Notes: generated from the sequence alone by a model not told the origin. A stretch of DNA of 64,000 nucleotides from JAZKBN01 sp040388605 (GCA_040388605.1 JAZKBN010000013.1:62001-126000); one strand, 5' to 3'. Positions 46,123-56,855 are shown, counted from the first letter of the stretch. Translations and numbers: made by a program.

Positions 46123-49100
46123 TTAATGGCTTGGTCCGGCCACGCGGCGCAGGGGCACGCTGTGGTCTATAGGCTCAAGCGTATCCTGGCTGCCTGTTTT
46201 GTGGAAACGCTGGGTGGTGCGTTCCATTATCCAGTACATGGCGGGTACTATTACCAAGGTTAGGAAGGTACAGAAGGTAAGACCAAATATAATGGCCCAT
46301 GCCAGCGGACCCCAGAATGTACCGCTGTCGCCGCCTATGTAGAATTTAGGGTCAAGGTCGGTGAGCAGGGTGCCGAAGTTGATGTTTAAGCCAACGGCCA
46401 GCGGAATAAGGCCCAATACTGCCGCTGCTGCAGTAAGTATAACCGGGGTAAGGCGGGTTGCGCCTGCTTCAATAATGGCTTCGCGGGTGGCAAAACCACG
46501 GCTGCGGAGCTCATCGGTAAATTCTATGAGCAGGATACCGTTTTTAACCACTATACCGGCAAGGGCTATAATACCCACACCCGTCATAACTATGCTGAAG
46601 GTCATGTGGAAAATTACGAAGCCCAACAGTACGCCAATCAGGCTGAGTATAACCGTTCCGAAAATGATGAATGGTTTTACCAGTGAGTTGAACTGCGTTA
46701 CCAAAATCAGGAAAATGAGCATAAGCGCGCCGCCGAAAGCCACAACAAGGAAGTTTCCTGTTTCGGCCTGGTCTTCCTGCTCACCGGTTAAGCGAACGGT
46801 ATAGCCCTGGGGTAATTTCATCTGCCCGGTAAGGCCTTTTATCTGGGCAACAATTTCATTGGCGTTATAGCCTTTAATTACGTTGCTGCTCAGGCTGATT
46901 ACGCGTTCCTGGTTTTTGCGGTTAATGCTGCTGTAGCCGGTGCTGTAGTGCAGGTTGGCCAAAGCGTTCAGCGGCACCTGGCGGAAACGGCCGGTAGCCA
47001 TATCCATAAAGCTGATTTGCAGGTTGAGCAGGTCTTCCATTTTGCGACGCTCGTTAGGGGCAACACGCAACTGAATAGGATACTCGTCTTTCGCATCGCG
47101 GAAGCTGCTGATTTCTTTACCGTAAAGGGCGGTACGTAATTCAAGTGCAATCTGCGCCGTGCTTATGCCTTCGCGTGCTGCTTTTTCGCGGTCTATGTCT
47201 ATTATTATTTCAGGCTTGTTCAGCTGTAAATCCGATTTCAGGTTTTCTATACCCGCTATGTTCGCCTTGCGTATGGCATCTTTAACCTGCATTTCAATGG
47301 CGGTCAGCGTTGAAAACTCTTCGCCTGCAATTTCAATATTCACCGGCTTGCCTGTTGGCGGCCCGGCTGCTTCCTGCTGAACTGTAATTTCGGCGCCCGG
47401 TATGCCTTTCATGTTCTCGCGAACTTTTAACAGCAAATCGCTGGAGCTTACGCCGCCGCGTTTGCTGAACTCTTTAAAGGCAACGGCTACCTTACCTTTG
47501 TGCGGGGCTACCACGCGGTCGGGGTTTTGCGGGTCGCCGGCGCCAATACCTACGTTTGTAATTACAGATTTAACAGCGGGGTTGTTCTCGCCTATAACCT
47601 GGTAAACGCGCTCTTCAATAATCTTAGTTACTGAATCGGTTACGTTACCGTCGGTACCTATGGGCATTACAAGGTAAACCTCTATAAAGTTAGGCTCGCT
47701 TTCAGGGAAGAAGTTCACTTTCACATCGCTGTTACCGGTACTAATAAAGGTGGCAATCAGCATCACGAAAGCGCCGGCCAGGAAGAAGCTCGGGCGGAAA
47801 CCCTGTATTACCCAGCGCAGCATGCGGCGGTACATTTCCATAAATGCAGGCAGCAGGCGGTTCTGGAAGGCATGTATCATATAGCTGAACACATAACGGT
47901 TCAAGAGGTAGAGGCCAATTACCACCACCATAAAGTTACCAACGCCCACACTTATGCCGTAGCCAAGCAGGGTGAGCACACCCATTACCGATAAAGGAAT
48001 CAGCATGCCTTTAAAGCTGCGGTCCTCGTTGCGTTCTTCCTCGGCGCTCTTCATAAAGGTTACCGCGAAAACCGGGTTAATTACGAATGCCACGAACAAT
48101 GATGCGAACAGGGTAATAATAAGCGTTACCGGCAGGTACTTCATAAACTCGCCCACTATACCCGGCCAGAAAAGGAGCGGAAAGAAAGGGGCAACGGTTG
48201 TAAGCGTTCCGCTGAGAACGGGTACGAAAACTTCGCCGGCAGCTTCTTTGGCGGCCTGTGCCACGCCCCGTTCAGGGTGCAGGTGGAAAATGCGGTGCGT
48301 GTTTTCAATTACCACGATGGCATCATCTACCACAATACCAAGCGCGAGCAGGAAGCTGAACATCACAATCATGTTCAGGCTGTAATCAAGCCCGGGCATA
48401 AACACGAAGGCCAGCAGAATGGATATAGGTACCGATAAGCCCACGAAAATGGCGTTCGTAGTACCCATAAAAAACATAAGCACCACCACAACGAAAATAA
48501 AGCCGATGATAACGCTGTTTACAAGGTCGTTCAGGCTGGTGCGGGTGGTTTCGCTTTGGTCGCCTGTAATGGTAATTTTAAGGCCCTGCGGAAAGCGGTT
48601 GGCTTTCATGAGGTGAACCGCATCTTCAATTTTATCTGATGCCGAAATCAGGTTTTCGCCGCTGCGCTTGATTACGTTCAGGGTAATTACGCTCTTGTGG
48701 TCGAGGCGGGCAAAGTTTTGCTTTTCCTCGAAATCGTCGCGCACGTCGGCTATTTCTTTCAGGAATACACTGTTGCCGCGGTTGCCGCGCACAATCACAT
48801 TGCGTATGCCTTCCATATCTTTAAACTCGCCGGTTACGCGCAGGGTGCGGCGCACATCGGCCACGTTCAATTCGCCGCCGCTGATGTTTACGTTCTGGGC
48901 GCCCACTGCCTGCTCAATATTGCTGAACGAAATACCGGCAGCCTGCATGCGATACAGGTCTACATTAATCTGTATTTCGCGTTCAAGTGCACCTATTATA
49001 TCGACACGGGTAATTTCAGGCAGGCCTTCAATTTCATCCTGTAAATCTTCGGCATAGCCTTTCAGGCGATCAAGGGGGTAATCACCGGCAATGTTCACGT

Positions 49101-49536
49101 TCATAATAGGGAACTCCGAAAAGTCAACTTCCTGAACGCGGGGGTCTTCGTCCATATCCGTGGGCAGGTCAACCTTTGCTTTGTCTACGGCATCGGAAAC
49201 ACGCTGGCGGGCTACGGGCACATCAACGCCGGTATTAAACTCAATGGTGATGAGCGAGAAGTCGGCAATGGAAGTGCTGGTAACTTTCTTAACCCCGCTT
49301 ACCGATTTCAGCTGCTTTTCAAGCGGCTTGGTAATCAGGTTCTCCACATCGGCAGGGCTGTTACCGGGGTATATGGTGCTGCAAATAATGGTTGGCACCA
49401 CAATATCGGGGAATTGCTCCTTGGGCAGGTTGTTATAGGTAAACAGGCCCGCAATACTGATAATGAAGGTAAATATGTATATGGTGGTCTTGTTCTCGAG
49501 ACACCATGTGGTTATTTTAAATTCTTTGTGGTTCAT
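46123..49536 (-). CDS. RND-type efflux transporter (AcrB/HAE1-like)
   Basis: The 1137-residue inner-membrane pump has 12 predicted membrane helices in two halves and two large periplasmic loops. N-terminal LPKEQFPDIVVPTIICSTIYPGNSPADVENLITKPLE, the helix-4 proton-relay region LALGIVVDDAIVVIENTHRIF with its Asp pair, and the second-half counterpart ALAGIVVKNGILLIEFTDELR are diagnostic. It drives drug or toxic-compound export with proton motive force, together with the HlyD- and TolC-type proteins upstream in the same operon. It is longer than typical AcrB by an inserted cytosolic/membrane segment around residue 505-560 (RSFKGMLIPLSVMGVLTLLG). Confidence 0.93.
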   Translation of the reverse strand: MNHKEFKITTWCLENKTTIYIFTFIISIAGLFTYNNLPKEQFPDIVVPTIICSTIYPGNSPADVENLITKPLEKQLKSVSGVKKVTSTSIADFSLITIEFNTGVDVPVARQRVSDAVDKAKVDLPTDMDEDPRVQEVDFSEFPIMNVNIAGDYPLDRLKGYAEDLQDEIEGLPEITRVDIIGALEREIQINVDLYRMQAAGISFSNIEQAVGAQNVNISGGELNVADVRRTLRVTGEFKDMEGIRNVIVRGNRGNSVFLKEIADVRDDFEEKQNFARLDHKSVITLNVIKRSGENLISASDKIEDAVHLMKANRFPQGLKITITGDQSETTRTSLNDLVNSVIIGFIFVVVVLMFFMGTTNAIFVGLSVPISILLAFVFMPGLDYSLNMIVMFSFLLALGIVVDDAIVVIENTHRIFHLHPERGVAQAAKEAAGEVFVPVLSGTLTTVAPFFPLLFWPGIVGEFMKYLPVTLIITLFASLFVAFVINPVFAVTFMKSAEEERNEDRSFKGMLIPLSVMGVLTLLGYGISVGVGNFMVVVIGLYLLNRYVFSYMIHAFQNRLLPAFMEMYRRMLRWVIQGFRPSFFLAGAFVMLIATFISTGNSDVKVNFFPESEPNFIEVYLVMPIGTDGNVTDSVTKIIEERVYQVIGENNPAVKSVITNVGIGAGDPQNPDRVVAPHKGKVAVAFKEFSKRGGVSSSDLLLKVRENMKGIPGAEITVQQEAAGPPTGKPVNIEIAGEEFSTLTAIEMQVKDAIRKANIAGIENLKSDLQLNKPEIIIDIDREKAAREGISTAQIALELRTALYGKEISSFRDAKDEYPIQLRVAPNERRKMEDLLNLQISFMDMATGRFRQVPLNALANLHYSTGYSSINRKNQERVISLSSNVIKGYNANEIVAQIKGLTGQMKLPQGYTVRLTGEQEDQAETGNFLVVAFGGALMLIFLILVTQFNSLVKPFIIFGTVILSLIGVLLGFVIFHMTFSIVMTGVGIIALAGIVVKNGILLIEFTDELRSRGFATREAIIEAGATRLTPVILTAAAAVLGLIPLAVGLNINFGTLLTDLDPKFYIGGDSGTFWGPLAWAIIFGLTFCTFLTLVIVPAMYWIMERTTQRFHKTGSQDTLEPIDHSVPLRRVAGPSH

Positions 49537-49627
49537 ATAAACTGAAATTATCAGCTATTTAATTCCTGTTGCGGCATGCTTTGCCTGCACCCGGCCCCTG
49601 CGGAACCGGTATAATTATGTTTTAATA

Positions 49628-49650
49628 AAGGCCGCTTCGTCAGCGGCCTT
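49628..49650 (-). terminator. hairpin between HlyD- and RND-encoding genes
   Basis: Perfect 9-bp stem AAGGCCGCT / AGCGGCCTT with a 5-nt loop, then TATTAAAA on the minus strand. The weak U-run suggests an attenuator or processing site inside the operon. Confidence 0.5.
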
Positions 49651-49667
49651 CGGCAGATTTTGATTGC

Positions 49668-50801
49668 TTAGTAAGCCAGCAGGGTACCGTCTACCAAATC
49701 CTGGTAACCGGTGGTAACCAATTGGTCGCCGGCTTTCAGACCTTCGGTAATTTCAGCTTTGCCGCCATAGGTAAGGCCGCTTTTCACAGGCTTGCGTTTG
49801 GCTACTTTTTTACCGCCTTCTTCTTCGGCTATATACACAACGGCGCCTTCTTCGGTATTCTGAATAATGTTCTGGTCTACCACTATGGCGGCGTTGTCGG
49901 TGCGATCGTTGATTTTAACAATGGCAATCATGTTTGGGCGCAGCAGCTCGCGGCCTTCATTAATGCGCACCTCTATGCCGAATGTACGGCTGTTGGGGTC
50001 TACCACCTTGCCTACGAAAGTAATGGTGGCTTTCATTTCCTTGTTAATATCAGGCAAACGCACGCTTACCGATTCTCCTACCTTCACTGTTGGTATATAT
50101 GAGTCGGCCAGCTTGGCGGTTACTTTCAGGTCAGAAAGGTTCACCACGCGAATGCCGCCTAAGCCGGGCATGGGCACTTCGCCTTCTTTCAGGTTAACCG
50201 CATCTACAGTGCCTGAAATTGGGCTTGTTACATTGGTTTGGGCAATTTGCGTACGCAGGGTCTGCATGCGTCGCTCAACGCCTTCTTTCTGCGTTTTGGC
50301 ATTCAGGTACTGTACTTCCGAACCAATCTTCTGGTCCCAAAGGCCTTTTTGCTTGTTAAACAGGGTGGTGGTAAGCTCAAGCTGGGTTTCAAGCTCCTGC
50401 ATGCTTTGCACCAATACGCTGTTATCTACTGTAGCCAGTAATTGACCCCTGCTTACGCTTTGGCCTACCTTAACATACACGCGGGTAATTTTTCCGGGGG
50501 CAGCCGGCGATATAAGCATGTTGTCTTCCGACTCTACAGTACCCTGCACATCAATAAAATGACTGAAGGCCTGGGTTTGTATGGCTGTAACCTTTACAGG
50601 TACAATTTTAGGGGCAACTGCTTTTTGGGGGTCAAGCTTATCTACCTCGGTTTGCAGCTTTTTAATTTCTGTTTCCGCGGCGGCCTGTTCCTCTTTCAGC
50701 TTGGCCAGTTTTTCTTTCTTTTCCTTCAGGCCGTCGCCCTGCTTGCAGGCGTTCAGCAAAAGGGCCGGAACGATGAGGGACATCAGTATTATATTTCTCA
50801 T
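49668..50801 (-). CDS. HlyD/AcrA-type membrane fusion protein
   Basis: The 377-residue periplasmic adaptor begins with a lipoprotein signal (IVPALLLNAC, Cys19). A coiled coil follows (about 24-60, KEKKEKLAKLKEEQAAAETEIKKLQTEVDKL), unusual in that it precedes the barrel domains. The biotinyl-lipoyl-like part has GKITRVYVKVGQSVSRGQLLATVD, then an alpha-hairpin and the second lipoyl half SPISGTVDAVNLKEGEV. The C-terminus has membrane-proximal repeats. It links the RND pump to the TolC-like outer-membrane protein. It lies 275 bp after the TolC stop and 131 bp before the RND start. Confidence 0.9.
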   Translation of the reverse strand: MRNIILMSLIVPALLLNACKQGDGLKEKKEKLAKLKEEQAAAETEIKKLQTEVDKLDPQKAVAPKIVPVKVTAIQTQAFSHFIDVQGTVESEDNMLISPAAPGKITRVYVKVGQSVSRGQLLATVDNSVLVQSMQELETQLELTTTLFNKQKGLWDQKIGSEVQYLNAKTQKEGVERRMQTLRTQIAQTNVTSPISGTVDAVNLKEGEVPMPGLGGIRVVNLSDLKVTAKLADSYIPTVKVGESVSVRLPDINKEMKATITFVGKVVDPNSRTFGIEVRINEGRELLRPNMIAIVKINDRTDNAAIVVDQNIIQNTEEGAVVYIAEEEGGKKVAKRKPVKSGLTYGGKAEITEGLKAGDQLVTTGYQDLVDGTLLAY

Positions 50802-51075
50802 TGGGTTGGCAGGCTTACCTGTATTATTGCTCTTGATTTATTTTTATGTTTGCTTGCCCGCCATTCGGCAGGCATTAACCTGCACGGGGCAGGCTGTATT
50901 GTTTTAATTTTTCGCAGCGCTCAAAACAGCTTTTCCGAAACCGAATTTCCTTTAGCGTAACCCGGTAATTATGCGGTTCGGCATTTCCGTTTTGGCATTG
51001 CAGCCCGGTTTAAAGGCCGGGCAATTGTTCGGGCGAAACGGCCCCGGTTTAATTGATATTTTAAATACCCGGCAT

Positions 51076-52531
51076 TTAGTCTTTCAACAGGTCGCCGGAA
51101 GCTATATCAAGGTCTACTTTGGCTATCAGCAGGTCGAAAAGGGCGGCGTAATAATTGGTTTGCGCTTCTTTCAGGCTGGCTTCGGCATTGGTAACCTCTA
51201 TGTTTGCGCCCACACCCTGCTGGTATTTAATACGCGTTACACGCACCACTTCCTGCGCCAAATCGAAATTGCGCTTTTGGGTATTCAGGCGGTCGAGGCT
51301 GTTTTGCAGGGTGGCGTTGCTTTGGTAAAGCTGGAAATCAATGGTCTGGCGCAGGCGTGCCAGGTCGGCCTGCGTGTGGGCCTGGTAGCTGCCCGCCAGC
51401 CGNNNNNNNNNNAGTTTTCATTATGCTCAGCTTTTTCTGCTGGCCCTGGTAGCTCTTGCTCAGGCCGTCGAAAATAGGGATGTTCAGGTTCAGCATGGCC
51501 ACGCTGTATGGGTACCAGCGGTCGCCGAATTCGGTAAGGCGACCAATGGTGCCTGCACCCGAGTTTGTTCCGTAGCTTACGCTGAATGAAAGAGATGGCA
51601 GGTACCCGCTTTTAATATTCTGCATATCAAGCTCGTTCAGGCGACGCTGGGTTTGCAGCAGGCTGTATTCAATGCGGCGGCTGTGCTCAAAGTTTTGGGT
51701 GGGCAGGGGCTTGGCTTCGGGCTTAATGCTTTGCAGGCGATCGGTCAGCTGAATGGGGTCCTGCTGCTCCATACCCATTTGGTATTTCAGCAGTGCGCGG
51801 CTAACCTCTACCATACGCTGCGTGTTTTGGCGTTCGGCTTTCAGGTTGTTCAGGGCTACTTCAACGCGGTCAACATCTATTTTCTCAACAAAGCCGCTCA
51901 CATTCATTTGCTGCGTTTCGCGGAAAGTGCTGTCGAGGCGGTTGATGTTCTTATCGAGCAGGGTTAATTGCTCTTCGGCCACAAGCACAGAGTAGTAAGC
52001 CTTGCTTACACTGCCCGCCACCTGTATGCGCGATGCCTTTAAGCTTTTCTGGCTCAGCTCCTGGAAAGTGCCCGATGCACGCAGGGCTACTATATAGCTT
52101 CCGCTGAAAAGTATCTGGTTCAGCTGCGCGGCCAAAAATGCCGAGTTGTTCAGCGAAAGGGCCAGGGGCATGGGTGCAAAAGCAGGCTTGTTCTGGTCGT
52201 AACCGAAAGTGCTGCCGGGTACGTTTTCAAGCACGAACTGCTGTATTTTAATGTTGTGCGTAAAATTGCCTGTTACGCTTATTTGCGGCAGGCCAATGGC
52301 GCGGGTTTCGCCAACACGGGCTTTTGCGCTTGCAATATCGAGCTGGGCGTTGTTAACGGCGGCATTTTTTTGCAGGGCGTAATCAATGGCCTGCTTTAAG
52401 GTATAGCTCTGGCTGCCGCTTTGGGCACAGGCAGGTGCGGCGGCCTGGATCAGGCTCAGCGCAACCACGCCGAGAATAAAGCGTGAAAAAGGCAGGTGAA
52501 TACTTTTATAGTAATTGTAGTATAACGACAT
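51076..52531 (-). CDS. TolC-family outer-membrane efflux protein, interrupted by an assembly gap
   Basis: The start is ATG 52531 (MSLYYNYYKSIHLPFSRF), giving a signal peptide ending APACAQ; the -7 element at 52571-52578 excludes the longer frame. The first part (to 51413) reads as TolC: YTLKQAIDYALQKNAAVNNAQLDIASAKARVGE and the second half repeat. After the 10-N gap at 51403-51412 the correct frame changes: it reads QADLARLRQTIDFQLYQSNATLQNSL onward and ends VDLDIASGDLLKD at 51076. The length is not divisible by three only because the gap size is arbitrary, so this is very likely an intact gene of the tripartite efflux operon. Confidence 0.85.
51403..51412. other. assembly gap (10 N) in the TolC gene
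   Basis: Ten N within the TolC-like CDS. The reading frames left and right differ, so the true gap is not 10 + 3n bases. It should not be read as a pseudogene. Confidence 0.92.
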
Positions 52532-53005
52532 CCTTACTGATGATTTGCGGAATATGTTTTTTTCGGGGCGCAAAGGTAGGTTAAAACCGGCCTTCATGAA
52601 CCAAATTTCTGATTAATGCCGGTTGTTCGCACCCTAACAAAAGGGCATAACAGTCCGTGCATTTTACCGGGGCCCGACGTGTTTCCCGCCGGTTCCTTTG
52701 CCCCTAAGTAAGGCCCCGAATTCCGAATAATAAAACGGTATGAAAAAATTGTTTGAATTTAGGTATGAAAGGCACGAAAGCAGGGATGAACTTAGGAATC
52801 GTATATGCCTTTTCGCATTCCCGCATTAAAGAATTTTAATGCGCAGGCGGCCCCTTTGGTACTCTTTTTGCCTCATACAGCGCACTTAATCAAGCGATTG
52901 ACCCGGGTTTAAAAATCACATGAATCCGTGGCTTTCAAGACCCTGTTTTCTGCCGGGTTAACTGACAGGAAAAAGGGTTCAGCAACGTGCCGGAAGCCGG
53001 TCGTT
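52532..53005. other. intergenic region, 474 bp
   Basis: Carries the TolC promoter element (52571-52578) and a small hairpin CGCATTAAA / TTTAATGCG at 52822-52843, about 160 bp after the stop of the NHL/Ig gene. No ORF or RNA gene recognised. Confidence 0.45.
52571..52578 (-). promoter_or_regulatory. possible -7 element of the efflux operon
   Basis: TACCTTTG on the minus strand, 39 bp before ATG 52531, with a TTG (52604-52602) 23 bp further upstream. It fits the TTG...TAnnTTTG promoter. Confidence 0.55.
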
Positions 53006-56000
53006 TCAGCGAATCAGATCAAGCCAGCCGTTTTGATTTATGGTCCTGCCGGTTTTATCGGTGTAGCTGAACTGGAAATAATAAATGCCTGCGGGGTGGT
53101 TGCCGCCGTTCCAGAAGTTATTGTAGGAGGGCGCGTCTAAAACAAGTTGTCCCCATCGGTTAAAAATGCGGAGGTCAGGATACGTGTTCGGTGGCAGGTT
53201 TCTTATTTCGAAGCGGTCGTTTTTGCCGTCAGTATTGGGGGTGATTACGTTAGGCCAGCTTACATCAGGGCAGGGCAGGAAACTTATATGTGCTAAAGCA
53301 GTTAATTTGCATCCGCCGACAGATTTCTCAAATGTTACCAGTACAGTATCGGTACCCGGGGCGGCTAAAAAGCTGAAACGACTTATTGTGCCGCGGTTAA
53401 TTACATTCATGCCTGAGTTTATTGTCCAACTGTATTTAACATCAGGTTCATTGGCCGATACCGGCGCGGTTAGCTCTACGGTATCTGTTATGCAATAATT
53501 GGTTTTATTACCCCGTATTTCCGGGTGGCTGAAATAGGGGTTTATTGCAATCCTGATACTGTCGGTATTGCTGCAATTGCCCGGGTTGGTAACAACCAAT
53601 TTCAGGAATGCAGTATCGGGGCCTGAGTTAGGGCGAAGTACCGGGTTTGGGCTCCCGATTCCCGATAATAATGTACCGTTTCTTAAATACCATTTAAAAG
53701 TTGTACCGGCCGGGTAATCACCAGCCGGCACTGAATATGTAACCGGTGAATCATCGCAAAGCAGGGCAGGACCTGTAATTACAGGCTTTTTAGGATATTG
53801 GTAAACTGCCACATTTATAGGGTCTGAAGGCAATGAAGTGCATCCTGAAGCTATTGTTTGAACGGTATAGGTACCGGGAGTATTTACGGTTATGCTTTGG
53901 GTTGTATCGCCGGTAGACCAGAGGTAGTGTTTTACAGGAAGGCCGGTTGTTATTATGCGAATGCGGTTGTTAACCGGGTCGGTTACGTAAATATTGCCGG
54001 CATTATCAGCCGCTATATACCGCGGGTTATTAAATGTGGCTTTGTTTACAGGGCCGTCTTCTGAACCCTTAATGCCTGTTCCGGCAACAGTACTCACTAT
54101 GCCTTCGGCCGATATTTTACGAATGCGATAATTTCCTGCATCAGCAACAAAAACATCTCCGAAGGCGTTAATGGCTATTCCAAGTGCATTTTTGAATTTA
54201 GCTGTTGTTGCCGGCCCGTCTTCAAAACCCGGCAAACCGAAGCCGGCAAATTCCGTTAACTGCCCTTGTCGTGATATTTTATAAAAGTGATTTATTTCGG
54301 TGCCGTCATTTACAATTATGTTATCACTATAACTATCATAACCTAATCCATAAACATCTTTATACCTTGAATTGGGGGCATTGTTTAAATTTAACGGTAT
54401 ATCATTCCTGGTAGTTACAGTTGAATTCAAAATACTATCAGCCAAAATTTTAAATAAGGGAACTCCATATCTTGAACCCGTGTACATGCGTTGTTGGTTA
54501 TCAAAAGTTAAAACATTTACTTCGGGAACATCCCATGTTTGCGGCTCATCACTCCAAGACCGAAATCTGTTCAGGAATTTAACGGTATCGGCAATTCCCG
54601 CAATACTTATTTTACCTATCGAACCACTATTCAAAGGAAAATAGATTATTCCGGATGAATCTATTGCAAATTGGTATTGGGAAACCTGCTTCAAATGGTT
54701 TTTCATAAAAGTCCTGCTCCCGGCAACTGTGCTTACTGTTCCGTTTGTCCATATTTTTCTTATACATACATTACCGGAGTCTGCCACATATATATTACCT
54801 TCCTTGTCTACAGCCAGGGATCCGGGATTAGAAAACTGCGCATCGGCAATTTTACCGTCTTTATACCCCTTTTTACTTCCGGCAAAGTTTCTCACCAATA
54901 ATCCTTCATCTTCAGAATCGGGTGCAGTCAGTATTAATTTTTGGCCTGTACAAAAGGCACCAAGGCCCGAAAGCCTAATGATTGGCTTTGGCGGTTGGTT
55001 CATTGCCACCGGTATAATTTGAGATGCGGAAGATGTACATGCGCCGTTTACTGCTTTTACAGAGTATAAACCACCAATGTTTACCCTTATTGTTCTTGTA
55101 ACCGCGCCGTTGCTCCATAAGTATCCCGGTGCTGTTGATGCTGTTAAATCAACAATTCCATCGGCACAAAAAAATGTTTGGCCCGAAGCCGTAATTGAAG
55201 GGGTGTTTAGAACAGGAACGACCTTAATTTCAACCGAGCCGCTAATTGCGGACGTACAGCCGCCTGATACTGTTCTTACAGAATACACTCCCGAATCATA
55301 TACGGTTTTTTCTGCCCCTGTGCTGCCGTCAGACCAAATGTATGTGTAGGGCTTCGCACCTGTCACAATTTTTCTTATCCTGTTATTGCCGCCATCAGCA
55401 ACAAAAATATTACCGGCAGCATCTGCTGCAATACTTTTTGGGTGAAAAAATAAAGCTGTATCTGCTGCACCGTCTGCAAAGCCGGTTATACCCATACCGG
55501 CCACAGTAGTAACCATGCTTCGGGCTTCACCCGGGTATGTGATTTTCCTGATTGTAAAAGTATAAGAATCTGCAACATATAAACTCCCGTCGTCGGCAAA
55601 TTCAAGAGAACACTGGGCCCCGAAAACTGATAAAAGCGCTGTGCTGTCTACGTTCCTGACTAAATAATCTATACCTGGGTTTCGGAAACCGCCTGCTACA
55701 GGTATTACATCTCCGTTTACACCCACTTTGCATACTCTTTCTAAATATGAGTTCATAAAATATACATTTCCCGCCTTGTCTAAGGCCACATCTGAAGGAT
55801 GGCCAATAACATTGCTGCTCGTAGCTATTGTTGTTACATGCCCGAATGGGCTTATTTTTCTAATCATCCTGTTTTCAAGATCGGCTACATAAATATTTCC
55901 CGCGCTGTCGCACTCTATTCCCCTTGGCATATTGAACCTTGCACCTGCACCGTCTCCATCCAGGAATCCAAGGGTGCCGTTACCGGCCAATGTACTCACC

Positions 56001-56584
56001 ACCCCAGCAGGCGTAATTTTCCTGATACAGTGGTTATCACGTTCAGATACATATACATTCCCCTGCCTGTCTATACAAATACCGTTAGGGCCATTGAACT
56101 TTGCCATTTGCGCATTGCCGTTTTCATAACCTGCCGTACTGCCTGCGTATGTGCTTACCGTACCATCAGGCGTAATTTTCCTGATCTTGTTGTTATCAAA
56201 ATCTGTAACAAACAGGTTTCCGGCCCTGTCGAAGGCTATGGCACTAGGAAAAGCGAAGGAGGCATTTTTACCTTGTCCGTCGGCGTAACCTTGTATTTTG
56301 TTCCCGGCAAATGTGCTCACTGTAACCTTTCCCTGCCCGCCTTCTGCCGATGCCGTAAGCTTAACGCTGCCGCCTTTGCAAAAAACAGCCGGCCCCCACA
56401 GGCGTATTTCCGGAACAGGGCAGTCTGTGGGAGCTGACGTCTTCAGATGATTCTGATGCAGGTTTGTATCTTCTGCATTTAATACAGTGGCATCATTTTG
56501 AGGCTCGGCAAATAATGCCGGGCAAAAAAGAAAAGCTAAAACAAGGGTCCGGCAAAAGCTGCCTGCAATCCGAAAATTATGCAT
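53006..56584 (-). CDS. NHL-repeat / Ig-like-repeat surface protein with gliding-motility C-terminal domain
   Basis: The 1192-residue product has a signal peptide (FCRTLVLAFLFCPALFAEP). NHL block one (about 85-400; STFAGNKIQGYADGQGKNA, GNLFVTDFDNNKIRKITPDG) is followed by two Ig-like repeats, a second NHL block (about 560-860), another Ig repeat and PKD/Ig-like domains. It ends with DVSWPNVITPNTDGKNDRFEI and PAGIYYFQFSYTDKTGRTI, the complete gliding-motility-associated (T9SS type B) domain. It is paralogous to the gene at 1-4278, but with the NHL blocks split by Ig repeats. Secreted by T9SS and surface-located; ligand unknown. Confidence 0.9.
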   Translation of the reverse strand: MHNFRIAGSFCRTLVLAFLFCPALFAEPQNDATVLNAEDTNLHQNHLKTSAPTDCPVPEIRLWGPAVFCKGGSVKLTASAEGGQGKVTVSTFAGNKIQGYADGQGKNASFAFPSAIAFDRAGNLFVTDFDNNKIRKITPDGTVSTYAGSTAGYENGNAQMAKFNGPNGICIDRQGNVYVSERDNHCIRKITPAGVVSTLAGNGTLGFLDGDGAGARFNMPRGIECDSAGNIYVADLENRMIRKISPFGHVTTIATSSNVIGHPSDVALDKAGNVYFMNSYLERVCKVGVNGDVIPVAGGFRNPGIDYLVRNVDSTALLSVFGAQCSLEFADDGSLYVADSYTFTIRKITYPGEARSMVTTVAGMGITGFADGAADTALFFHPKSIAADAAGNIFVADGGNNRIRKIVTGAKPYTYIWSDGSTGAEKTVYDSGVYSVRTVSGGCTSAISGSVEIKVVPVLNTPSITASGQTFFCADGIVDLTASTAPGYLWSNGAVTRTIRVNIGGLYSVKAVNGACTSSASQIIPVAMNQPPKPIIRLSGLGAFCTGQKLILTAPDSEDEGLLVRNFAGSKKGYKDGKIADAQFSNPGSLAVDKEGNIYVADSGNVCIRKIWTNGTVSTVAGSRTFMKNHLKQVSQYQFAIDSSGIIYFPLNSGSIGKISIAGIADTVKFLNRFRSWSDEPQTWDVPEVNVLTFDNQQRMYTGSRYGVPLFKILADSILNSTVTTRNDIPLNLNNAPNSRYKDVYGLGYDSYSDNIIVNDGTEINHFYKISRQGQLTEFAGFGLPGFEDGPATTAKFKNALGIAINAFGDVFVADAGNYRIRKISAEGIVSTVAGTGIKGSEDGPVNKATFNNPRYIAADNAGNIYVTDPVNNRIRIITTGLPVKHYLWSTGDTTQSITVNTPGTYTVQTIASGCTSLPSDPINVAVYQYPKKPVITGPALLCDDSPVTYSVPAGDYPAGTTFKWYLRNGTLLSGIGSPNPVLRPNSGPDTAFLKLVVTNPGNCSNTDSIRIAINPYFSHPEIRGNKTNYCITDTVELTAPVSANEPDVKYSWTINSGMNVINRGTISRFSFLAAPGTDTVLVTFEKSVGGCKLTALAHISFLPCPDVSWPNVITPNTDGKNDRFEIRNLPPNTYPDLRIFNRWGQLVLDAPSYNNFWNGGNHPAGIYYFQFSYTDKTGRTINQNGWLDLIR

Positions 56585-56604
56585 GAATAAACCTGTGTGT
56601 AATT

Positions 56605-56612
56605 CAAAAATA
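56605..56612 (-). promoter_or_regulatory. possible -7 element of the NHL/Ig gene
   Basis: TATTTTTG on the minus strand, 20 bp before ATG 56584. The nearest TTG is only 16 bp upstream, so spacing is short. Confidence 0.4.
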
Positions 56613-56855
56613 AATTCAACAGCGAAGCCAAACTATGCCTGGTTAACTATTTGAGTAAGTTAAACAAACACCGGGAATTGCTGCATTTGCAATTTGTTAA
56701 CAGACTCAGGTTTTACTGTTTGGTTTAGTTTTCAGTTGATTTTACGATGCCCGCCATCGGTTGGGGGATGGCGAGCGGTGCGGGTATAAAGTGCCGGCTT
56801 GTTTGGCTGTGCAGTCGAAAAAATAAGTTGGTAAATAAGCCATGTTCTTAAGTTC

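Noticed and set aside
51076..52531. tolC pseudogene by frameshift
   Set aside because: The frame change coincides with a run of N, an assembly gap; both sides encode conserved TolC sequence.
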